This document shows, one piece after another, positions 26,401 through 38,400 of a stretch of DNA of 64,000 nt. Within the stretch, counting starts at the first letter, position 1. Every line of letters begins with the position of its first letter. The stretch lies in the NCBI RefSeq assembly GCF_028583425.1, contig NC_072801.1, forward strand, positions 20,604,001 to 20,668,000, in the 5' to 3' direction. A program made the translations under genes and the position numbers. The stretch is from Eublepharis macularius. Taxonomy: Eukaryota; Chordata; Lepidosauria; Squamata; Eublepharidae. The notes under the pieces are model-generated. The model did no database searches. It worked only from the letters and a program-made list of their open reading frames with translations, and had not been told where the DNA came from.

Positions 26401-29400
26401 GGACATTCAGGGGCAAATAGGAGCAGGCCCCTTGGGCAGGGCTCATTTCGAGGGGGAACATGCAGGAACGCAGTTCCGGCAGTTCCCCAAAGAGGTTACA
26501 TGACAGGTAGCCCAGCCTACTTGACTCTCGGCCATTTTGGACCCGTTTCAGCCTGGATTGGGGCCGAAACGGCCCGGATTGGGCCTCTGACAGGTGGTGG
26601 ATCACTCTCCCACTTGGCAGCAGCCTGATCCTGACCATTTTGGGCCCCTTTTCAGCCATTTTCAGCCCCTTTTTGCCATTTTGGGCCCAATTTCAGACCT
26701 GAATGTCCAAGATTGGGACCAAAACAGCCAGGATAGGTGATGTCAGGGGGTGTGGCATATGCAAATCAGTTATGCTAATGACACACTTCTGGTGATGTCA
26801 AGGGGCATGGCATATGCTAATGAATTATGCTAATAAGTTCCTCCAGCTCTTTTTCTACAAAATGACCCCTGCCCTTGGGTAATTTCGTGTTGGGAAAACA
26901 GTGCAGGAGGGAAGGCTGAAGATAAGGGACTGGCATCAGGGAGACAGCAAAGCCAATTCTCTAATGCTATGTAAGTTGCTTCACCAAAGGTAATAACAGG
27001 AATAGTACTCGCTTGCTTTTCCTTTCCCCCAGCTATTGAGAAGCATCTTAAGTGACTCATAGGATGTGACGAAGAGAGCTGTGGTTCTCGAAAGCTTATG
27101 CGACAGTAAAGGTGGTTAGTCTTAAAGGTGCTACTGGACTCTTTACTATTTTGCAACTACAAAGTAACACAGCTAACTCCTCTCGATCATAGGATCTAGA
27201 ATCAGGGCTGCTGGCTGCATGTCAGGGCTAGAAGTTTGTGAAGCCACATGAGAGCTTCAGTGCATTTTTGACAGTTTCTGTGAAACTTTTCTTCTAGGTG
27301 GGTGCTGGCCCTGCAGTGTGAAGGCACTCGGAACCTCATGAGTGCTCTTCGAAGAGCCGTGGAAGTGGACTTCCAAGATAAAGACAAACATGAGTCCCAG
27401 GGGATATATCTGTTGACTACTGGCATTCCTGATCAAGATACAGTAAGCGCAGTTCCCATATTTGCTTTGATATATCAACAACTGCTTATGATAGTTGCAG
27501 AACTGATCTAGTCGAGTTTTACATGTGCTGAAGAGCTTGATGTGGGGTACATGCCAGGGGAAGATCTAACCATCTCCAGCATTGTATCTCTGATCTACAG
27601 CTTGGGGGGGGGGGGTTGTTGGGGGTTTTTGTATCAGATAATGCAACCAGAATTCCAACATTGCATGTAGTTTTGGCCCTACGCTTTTTTTTCTGCCTTT
27701 CAGCACGTGATCAGTTCTTACATGCTTGAGGTCTGTGGAGGGTGTGATTTAAAGCTTCACATCTCGCTGTTCAGCACCACTGATTCTTCCCTTGATGGTG
27801 TTATTCCACCACGCTACGCAAGCCCTGATGAAGCAGCCCTCGCTTTCAAGACCATTGTGCAGGCTGCCAGTGGCAGGTTTCACTGGTTTGGAGAAACAGG
27901 TGCCATGGCCTTTTTTTAAAAAAAATTGATCCTGCCTAACTCAGGATTTACTCCATAGGGAGTTCTCTCTTTCATCCCAATGTGTCACACAGCACATTGG
28001 CAGTTGATTTGAAGCACCAGAGGAGAAGGAAGGTTTAACTGTTTCCCACATCTCTGTCCTCCCCTCCAAATATTGCTATTGGTGTCTCCCTCCAGTGGGT
28101 GAAGACATTTTTGTTTTGTTTGGCATACTCCCTCAATAACTGTTCTCCTCCTTGGTTATAGTCAGGGCTTTTTTTCAGCTGGAACGCGGTGGAACGGAGT
28201 TCCGGAACCTCTTGAAAATGGTCACATGGCTGGTGGCCCCGCCCCTGATCTCCAGACAGAGGGGAGTTGAGATTGCCCTCGGCGTCGCTCAGCAGCACGG
28301 AGGGCAATCTAAACTCCCCTCTGTCTGGAGATCAGGGGGCGGGGCCACCAGCCATGTGACCATTTTCTCCGAGGGCAACCCACTGAGTTCCATCATCTCT
28401 TTTCCCAGAAAAAAAGCCCTGGTTATAGTCTTGTGTGTATTTACGTGTTTGTATGTTTTCACTGAATTATTTTATAAATTATTTGAAATGTTGGTTTGAC
28501 GTGCAGATGTTTGGCACCATGGGGACCCTATTTGGGTGGAAAGGTGGCATTAAAATGTTTTAAAGAAAAATAAAAATAATAAAAAATAGCCCCCCTCTCC
28601 TTGAAGAAACACTTTGGATAAAGGGGTTGCAGAGAAGCGAGCCATAAGGAAGGCGGCTCTGTATATGCATACATATCAATTTCTGTTTTTTAAATGCCCC
28701 CCCCCCAATTCTAAAAACAGATTTTCTACCAATTGCATTTTTAGTCTGTTATTTCTCCAAGGTGCTCAGGGGTGGCATGCATGGTTCTTCCCACCCACCC
28801 CCACCCCCCACCCCAATTCAAAAACATTATTTTGTCCTTTGAACCCAACCATAAGATTAGGTTCGACTGAGCCTGGCTTAATGTCCATCTGGTGAGCTTC
28901 ATTGCTGAGTGAGCTTTGAACGTAGGCCTCCCTGATGGTGGCTTGCCATTCTAACCACTGCACCACCACTGACTCTTTCACCAGTGTACAGCAGTACAAT
29001 TTTAAACCTCAGTTTTAAATCTCTTTCTTCACAATAATTTCTCTATTTAAATTCACACCATTGTTCCTATATGAAAGAGAGATGAATATTCCCAGAACAT
29101 CCCTCATAACATTGAGGCCAAAATATCTCTGGGGTTGCCTTGAGTAAATCTGCAAGCTGCTTTCTTGTGGGGTGTTGATTATTGTTCTGTGTGTGAGTTG
29201 AATTCATTTGCTAGTGGCATTGAAGGGCTGTGCCTCCCTTTTTCCCCACTGCGTTCTGCTGCTTTTTCTCGGGCGGGCAGGCATCTATGAAAGCGGTGAC
29301 ATCAGCAGCATCCTCTCCGAAATGGAGAAAGCAGTCAACTATTCCCATAAGGTAGGCATTCAAGAGGTCATAATTTCTTCTCAGAAATGGAAGCAGAGTG

Positions 29401-32400
29401 TTCATTCAGGAGCTGTTTGGCCGCCTCTGGAAGCCAAATTTTCTGTGGCAATATGAGTGTTTTGTTGTGGCAAACACATGCAATGTGAAGCAGAAATGTG
29501 TGTTTCTGAATTTGCTTCCATCTCACATGTATTTTTACTTTTGTCTCTAGGTTAGGCAGCCCCCACCTGTGGCCACACAGGGAGCAAACCTTCCGCTTTC
29601 TTTAGACACTAAAACCAAAGCAAACCTGAAGCAAAGAGCCAATCCCTCCCTCAATGGCAGCCATTTTGTGAGGGCCCTATGCCAGTGGCAGACATGTTGT
29701 AATTGGCCCACCCACTATGGCAGTTATTTTGTGATTAGCCCTGCGCTGCCTTCCATGGCAGCCATTTTGTGCTGACACCCACTACTCTTTCTCAGAATTT
29801 CAAAAGCACCTATAGATACAACAAGATTGAGGACTCCTGATCTACATAAGTAGCTTCCACATGAAAGCAATTAATAAGGCGATGTAAAATTGTCACTGAA
29901 TTTGTTCATGACTGAAGTTGTAGCTCAACTCTTTAATTTCAGTGTGCTTTGCTAGTGAAATCCTTAAAGCAACGATCTGGAAATCAACTGGCTGGTCATT
30001 TGATTCCTGGGGAAGATGTAGCCATGTTAGAGGGAAGGAAGAAACGCAAACCACAGAAGTTACCATTTCCCAAACCGACAGCCCTTACTCTCGCCAGAAT
30101 GGTACGATTCAATTTGATAGCTACACTTTAAGTTTACTCTTCAGACAATTTTGCAGGTTTGTATACGTGTGCTTTTAAATGCTTTGCAAGAATATGATAA
30201 TTTATTTTTCTAGATGAGAAAATCCATGGTCGAATCCACATTACTCATTTTAAGTCGCATGTTCCCCGCATTCCCCACGCAATCCCAAGTGCCGGTCACA
30301 TTACCTCATTAAACAGATGCATTTCATTCGCATTTCTCCTGAATATGTGGTTACAGGTTTTCAACGGGAGTTTCACAGTGGCCGTGAACAGGCCAATGCG
30401 CAATTTACGTGGTTTTTTTAAAAACCACCCCCCTTCCTGTCTCTCCGGCCGTTCCGAGAGTTCCTATTGGCTGATTCAACTTGCAAGTGCTCCATAGTCT
30501 GCAAAAGACTGTTTTTGACCTCATAGCATTGGATTTATTGATTATGCTGTTTCTGAATCAAATCTGGTAGTTTGAAAAATCATTTTGGGGTGAATCCATC
30601 CTCAGAACGGACTCGCAAAACTTCCTTTTTAACTGTTTTTTTTTTTAATTTTATATTACTGTAATATCGAAATTACGGTGAATCAATCATTCGAAATAAA
30701 GAAAACACAGAGCAGGACCTCCATCACTCCTCCATGTTTCCCCCAAGTTATAATCGGTCCCCAATGACATTTTACATTTCCTCGAAAACTGTCAGGGATG
30801 ATGTTCTATAACCTCACACAAGGAAAATGGGGCATGAGACATGTGGGCACACTGTTGGGTCTCCATCAATGCATCAGAGAGACAAGACATCGTTATCTAT
30901 ATATCATATCGTTATACCAAAGTTTCGAGCAAAAAAAAAATAACGGAAAAGTAATTTTAAAACAATAAAAAAATTTTTAAAAGGTCGGGAAGATTTGTTC
31001 CCGCCCGCAAAAGCGGAAAATGCAGGTGTGGGGTGAATGCGGATTCGGCCAGTGACTATTGGGAACATAATGACACTCCAAGGAAGTGAAACTTCAGTAA
31101 AATTCAAACACTGAACTGTCCTGCATAGGAAATGCCCACGAAAGCTTCCCACATGCTTCCAAATTTCCAAAAAAGAAACGGGAGAGAGCCATCAGTACTG
31201 TCAGTGGGGGAAAGAGAGGCATCATTATCTTCAATGATGTTTCTTTATAAGGCAAGATCGAAATAACGGAAAAGTACGCTCAAAAAAATTTTAAAAAATG
31301 GGTGGGAAGAAAAGGTCCCGCCCAAAAAAGCGGTTTTCGAGCAGCCGTGTGACCGGAGGGACGTGCGAGAAAGACGGATTGGAAGCAGGAATGTGAACGA
31401 AGAGGAAAAAATCGCGGATTGGAGGCAAACGGAAGATATCCGATAAACATGCGGGTAATGGGTGAATGTGGATTCGACCCATGTTAAGGAGAGATTGTGC
31501 TTAAACTCTAACCACAACTGTGTAATACGATTATTATCAGAGAACTAGAAAATGTGACTGTACTTGGTAGCCCACCTGTAACTACTTGCCAAGTTATAAA
31601 GACCCATTCCACCACAATATTACTTGTAACATAAGATAACTCATAGACTAATCACCTTATAAGAACTGCGGGATTTGAGGTTTTATTTGTACTACAAAAT
31701 ATATGTCTTATATGATATCTGAGCTTGTTATGAAAATTGCGTATCTCATTAAAAGGGCCAATATAATGCTTGTTGAAATTAATTACAAAAGTCCAGTGGA
31801 ATGACACATTTCCCAAGAGTAAGGAGGTCTGTAGCACCTTAAAGACTGACCCGTTTTTAGTGGCAAGAGTTCAGAGAGCTGAGTCAGCTTTTTTTGGATA
31901 AATATTTTTCTCGATAATGAGAGGAGCCATTACTACCCAACTGTGACATCGTTTTTAAACAGCTTGTATAAATTTCTTCATATAAAAATAATGTTCTGGG
32001 GAAATGGCTGGCGCTGTTTTTGTCAACAAGTGGTAACACTGTGCTCCATTTATTATATGATAACATTTGATTTGTATAACACCTTTCAGGACAACTTAAC
32101 GCCCACTCAGAGTGGTTTACAAAATATGTTGTTATTATCCGCACAACAATCACCCTGTGGGGTGAATGGAGCTGAGAGAGTTCCAAGAAGCTGTGACTGA
32201 CCCAAGGTCACCCAGATAGCTTCAAGTGGAGGAGTGGGGAATCAAACCTAATGCTCCAGATTAGAGTCTCGTCGCTCTTAACCACTACACCTATAAAACC
32301 TGTCTGTCCATACTTGCTAGTATCAGTATATATGCAATCATTATATTTTGGGCCTATATGTATCTTTAAGGTCTTCTTTCCCCCAATTCTCTCTCTTTTT

Positions 32401-35400
32401 TGCATTATGTATTTATTTATTCATTTATTTACTTCATTGATATCCCACTTTTTTCCCAATTGGAACGCTAAGTGGCTTACATCATTTTCCTCTTCTCCAT
32501 TTTATCTTCACATCAACTCTGTGAGGAAGGTTAGGCTGAGAGCGAGCGCCAGTTTGGTGTAGTGGTTAAGAGCGCAGGACTCTAATCTGGAAGACTGGGT
32601 TTGATTCCCCACTCCTCCACTTGAAGCCAACTGGGTGACCTTGGGTCAGTCACAGCTTCTAGCTCTCTCAGCCCCACCCACCTCACAGGGTGTTTTGTTG
32701 TGGGGATAATAATAACATACTTTGTAAACCACTTTGAATGGGTGTTAAGTCATCCTGAAGGGTGATATATAAATCAAATGTTGTTGTTGTTGTTATTGAC
32801 TGGCCCAAGGTCACCCAGAGAATTTCCATGGAAGAGTGGGAATTCGAACCTGGGTCTCCTAGGTCTTAGTCTGGCACTCTAACCACTACACCAACCACAA
32901 TAGTTAATGGTTTGCTTAGTGATCAGACATAACTGATCAATGCAAAAACCAAACAGAGTTTTTCAAAAGTTATTTACATGTTGCTAAACAGCATTGTTTC
33001 TACTCAACTATTCACTATGTTTAGAGCACAAGAGACCAGCGAGACGGGGACAGAAATGGCTCCCTGAAAGTATTCACATGGCTCCCAACAAGCACCAAAG
33101 CAGAAATTCCACCAGGTGCGTGCAAGTTAATGAAATCATCAGTGGAAATGTTTCCTCGTGATAATATTTGGAGCCATCAAAATAATACTTTGGTTAGGCA
33201 TCACCATTCTTAAGTGTGAGAAAATAATATTTTACTGTTTTGTTGCAGCACAGCCAATAAAGGAGTTTTTGCAGATGGGTAGGAGAAAGAAATACAAATC
33301 GAAGAAATGTCCTGAGGTTTCACTCTCATTATTGTATACAGACAAAGGGAAGAAAGTAGGTGAGTGTCCTAAGTAAAATGGGTTCTCATTGTCCAACGTG
33401 GTGAGAATCAGATAATGCAGAAATGCATCTCATGTGCAATTTGGAAGTGGAGGGGCACTAGAGAATTCAGTAATGGGGGGCAATCCCCTCCCCTCCTCAC
33501 ACCTTTGGGCAAACTCAAGGAGGTGGGAAGATGGTCAGTCAGAGCTTATCTAGCGCCAGATGTTAATTCCCTCCCTCGTAGTTTGGAATCCCATGAAAAA
33601 ATTCTGCCCATTTCATAGGCTTGAAAATTATTCCTTTGGGATTCAGAAATCTGATTGTTTTGTCCCCCCCTCCCCCAATGCCCTGGGAAAATAGCAACAC
33701 TCTTTAAATGGAAAGTGGTAGTCCTTGTGATATTGAGTACTAGTGGTCAGCTAAACCGGTTGGATGCATTTTTCAAACATTTGCCCCCCAACCCATCCCA
33801 ATAACAGGCAACCTTTCCTTGCTTTGGTAATATTTTGTGTTCATTTGTGAACAGAGGGGGGGGTCACAGTTCTTCACAAGAGAGTGGGGTGGGGGAGAAC
33901 ATCCCCCACTGCTGAGGCAACTGGGCCAATATACACTTACAACAGGGCTGTTTCTCCTAATGAACATTCTAATGAATTGCAAGGAGCAATATCTGTACCC
34001 AGGGCATGTGACTGCTTCTCTGCACTACGTTACTTTCAAAGAAAGATGCTATCAAATATGTGTGGGGGTACCATTGCCAAGGTAACAGGGATGTCCCCAC
34101 CCAATACGAGAAGGTCAGGGGAAAGAACAGCAGACAAGCACCGAAATACAGAGAAGTTTGTACAGTACAGATTTCATGGATATTTTCAACCCCACTCCCC
34201 CACCCCGCAAATAGCAACTGTTGTAGTGAAAATCAAACCGCTCAAAAATTCAGCACTGGAAGATACCAGGTATCAAAGGGATCACATTATGAGAAACTAG
34301 AATTAAAAACTTGGCAGTAAAAAGCAGGCACACACATACAGACCCATGGCATGATGTGTTTTGTGTGTGAAACAGCCATGTTTTTGCCACAGGTAGAATA
34401 TCCACCACTGCTTCTTTTCCCTAGGTGCAACTCACAAAAAATATTCCAAGCCCAAGTGTGTGAGAAAAGCAATTCCCTTTGTCATTTTGCCTCAAGAAGA
34501 AGAACAGTGCTCAAGCAAAGAGGTATGAAATTAGTATTCCCCTTATAATGCTTTAATAAACATTACAGTCAAAGCATTAATATTTCTTCAGCTACGACAC
34601 AGCCTGAGTACATGTCACCAACTCAACATTCTGCCCCCTCCTTTGTCTTCCAAAAGTGGCTAAGCAAATTCAGCATCAAGAAACTGAAGTTAGACTTGCC
34701 CAGAATAATTTTCGGGCCTGAATGCTTGCATCAGAAGCAAATGGTGGGATCTTTGCGCAAGAAAGTGTCGGCAAAATACTGCAACATTTTCCCTAGCGTC
34801 AGAATGGATGTAAGTAACTTTCTGATCATCTCTGCCAAATAATGTGCTCTGGAAAATTGTTGCCCTCCCTGTTTCAGCCTCCACACACACATGAAGCAAG
34901 AGCTCGCGCTTTGAATTGAACCAGAGGCATATTTTTAATTAACATTTCATTTCATGTAGCAACTCCCCGCCCACTTTATCAGTTTAAATTCTCTACCAGC
35001 CACATGGGTTAATATAGTGACTCTGCACAAATTGTGTTTCTAGGGCAGTGTGAAACACCTGCACATTCAGCCCAAGGATCTGGAAGAGTATATTGAACAA
35101 ATGGAGAGAGTTTTGCGGTGCTACGTTAAAAGAATGCAATGGCTTTTATCAGGTATGTTTGGCACTGAAGAGCAGCCTGTCACTTTAGCACTCGGCTCCA
35201 TGTGATATGGGACATCTCAAGTTGCATCTCCTAATGTATTTTTCAAACTTATAAAAGCAGCAGGGAGCAATTTGGATCAAGGCTGTGACACAACCCTTGT
35301 ATAACCTCTGCACCAATTGAAAACCAGCACCCCTATGGTAACTGCTTTTTTTCCCCCTTGAAGGAAAATAGCAATTAGCTATTGACTAGTGAAGAGATTT

Positions 35401-38400
35401 CAGTGAAAGGGAGTATTCTAAAAGGTGGTCCTTCACCTTCAGTGCAGATGTAGAACCATTACACCCATCATACTTGCTTTAATGTATTTATTCATCATTT
35501 TTCTCCCCAAAGGGGCTGAAAGTGGCTTGCAACATTAATAAATACAATGAAAATAGGGGGGGAAATACAATTTAAATAAAATAAGTATTTAATAAAAAAT
35601 TAAATAATACAATAATGCAAACAGAAAGTGACCAGCTATAGCTTGAGCTGGTGTCAAATCTAATGATCAAGGGCCGTGGGCCTTTCAGTCCTTGCTTTAG
35701 GCTAGTGCTTTTGGCCAGCCCAAGGCCCTTTTCACACTACTTACCTGCTCCTGGAACGTGGCGAAATATCGCGCAAGAAACGCGGAAGATAGCGTCTTCT
35801 CGCGAGAGTTTTGCGAGATGTCGCGCAAAACTCTCGCGAGAAGACGCTATCTTCCGCGTTTTTTGCGCGATATTTCGCCACGTTCCGGGAGCAGGTAAGT
35901 AGTGTGGAAAGGGCCCAAGATTATACCAGGAGACAGAAGAAAAGCTCTATGAGTAGTGCAGTTGACAGTCCCGTTCCACCCTCCCATTTTCTTGCATGTG
36001 TGAAACAGCCTCAACCTCTTGCAAGTCATCCCAGGTTAAAAACATCTTATTGAAAAGTGTAAATGTATACAACTGCCTCAGAGAAAGAACTGTTGCTGAT
36101 CCATTATTGGTTTCTGTTGTCTTTCTCAGAGGTGCCATTATCAATAGCCTTTTCCCTCCCAATGATTTCTAGATAAACTTGGGTTGAAATGCTTGTTAAA
36201 GTAAAGCCGTGTTAGAATGTGACATGTTTTCTGTTTTCTTATGGGTTTGTATTTGAAATAGGAAGCCGTCGATTGTTTGGTGTAATTTTGGAAGCTAACA
36301 TTTGCATCCTGATTGATACCTCCGGCTCCATGGACCCATCTTTGGAAGAAGTCACCCAAGAGCTTACCTCTCTTATATGGGAACAGCTGAGGAAGAATCA
36401 AACCAAGTAATGAGACTGCAATGGTTTTCTAAGTGAACCTTTTTGTTTTAAATTTTGCTCCTCGCAAACAGCATTAGAATCCCCTTTCAGGTGACTGGGT
36501 GCAAGACAGCTACGAAGAAAGACAACAATATATGGCAGAAATTTGACTCAGGACGAGAGGGAGGACTGAATGTTGCCTTTCACTTCTGCCTAATTAGCAT
36601 TCTTAGAACTGTGCGTGAGCGATTCGTTTGACTGATGTTGAAATCTAGGTCTTATGTCAGATGCTTTGCCTTCAAATTCAGGGCAACCTGAAAGAGTCCA
36701 GTAGCACCTTTAAGACTAACCAATTTTATTTTAGCATAAGCTTTCGAGAATCGAGTTCTCTTCGTCTGATGAAGAGAACTTGATTCTCGAAAGCTTATGC
36801 TAAAATAAAATTGGTTAGTCTTAAAGGTGCTACTGGACTCTTTTTGATTTTGTTACCACAGACTAACACGGCTAACTTCTCTGCATCTAAGGGCAACCTG
36901 AAAACTTGACTTTCCTTGGCTCATTGAAAGAAACATCTCCCTTTTCAGGTTCAACTTGATAAGCTTTGCAGAAGATGTTACAGCATGGCAAGAGTGCTTG
37001 ACAGAGGCCACAGATGAAGCATGCCACGATGCTGTGCAGTGGCTCTCAACGTTTCGGGCACATGGGAATACATCCATTCTCAAGGCTTTACAGGTTTGTT
37101 ATGTCAGCAAGGGTGCATTGTGTACATGTTACAGGGACTAGCATGGGCATTCACATGGCAGAGATCCCCCTCACACCCAAAGCCTGTTTTATTGTCTTAC
37201 AGATTTGCCTATTAATGACTGGAATGGCTAAGCTGAACCTCCAAGTTCAGAGGCAGTATACCTCTGAGTATCTTTTGCTGCACAACAGCAATGGGGAGGC
37301 TTGGGTGTCCATGCCCTCCAGAGGTCTCTGTTTCTCTAGCTGTCTTCAAGATTCAAATCCAATGGCACCTTATAGACCAACAAGACTTTCAGAGTATAAG
37401 CTTTCGAGAGTCATGAGCCCTTCAAAGGGAGCTTTGACCCCCCCAAAAGCTTACAGTGTGAAAATCATATTGGTCTTTAAGGTGCCACTGGACTCAAAAC
37501 CTTGCTGTTCTGCTGCAGACTAAGCCAAGCTACAAGTGACGCCTGACACAGGTTGGACATGTGTCAGCTTACCTCAAGTTTTGATGGGAAATGTAGGCAT
37601 TCTGGTCCTACAGCGTGGCTCTTCATTTAATTGAAGTTTACCCCCATCCCACACCCAGTGAAGGGGAAGGGGGGTGCCCGGCGAGAGCCCGATGCTTGCA
37701 CTCCCCTCCCGATCGCATGTTCTCCCTCTCATAGACTGCTGCTCTGTAAACTTCAATTAAATGGAGAGCCAAGCTGCAAGATCAGGATGCCTACATTTCC
37801 CATCAGAACTTGAGGGAAGCTGACACGAGTCCAACCTGTGTCAGGTGTCACTTGTAGTTTGGCTCTAATATGGCTACCTGCCTGAAATGATCTCTGTCTC
37901 TCTCTGACTGAGAGCCAAGCTATAAGTGACGCCTGACACATGTTGGACACTTGTCAGCTTCCCTCAAGTTTTGATGGGAAATGTAGGCATCCTGGTCTTG
38001 CAGCTGTAATGGAGAGCCAAGCTGTAAAACCAGGACGCCTGCATTTCCCATCAAAACTTGAGGGAAGCTGACAAGTGTCCAACCCGTGTAAGGTGTCACT
38101 TGTAGCTTGGCTCAGAGAGTCTCCGTCATTCTCTTTCTCTATTCCCTCTCTCTGTGTAAAGGTTTGTAGAGTAATGAGGGCCTCACTTAGCATTTTTAAG
38201 TAGAAACATCAGGACTAGGAGGCCCTAATTTGGGTTAGGGTGGGAACTCTTCCATGTCTGCATGGTTTTGTTAACTGAAACCATCCTCCTGCACTGTAGT
38301 AGAAGTAGGGAAAGACAGGCATTTTCCTTCATGTATTTCTGCCAGATAATTTGGGAACTGTGTAGATTTTAAGGGATATTGAGAGTTTGTACTAGGGCTG

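Noticed and set aside
28163-28421. A microRNA-like hairpin gene
   Set aside because: The hairpin is the palindromic body of a hAT MITE with exact target duplication; no small-RNA evidence is available.
32548-32797. A tRNA gene
   Set aside because: A and B boxes are present but no cloverleaf; repeated copies with GTT tails show it is a SINE.
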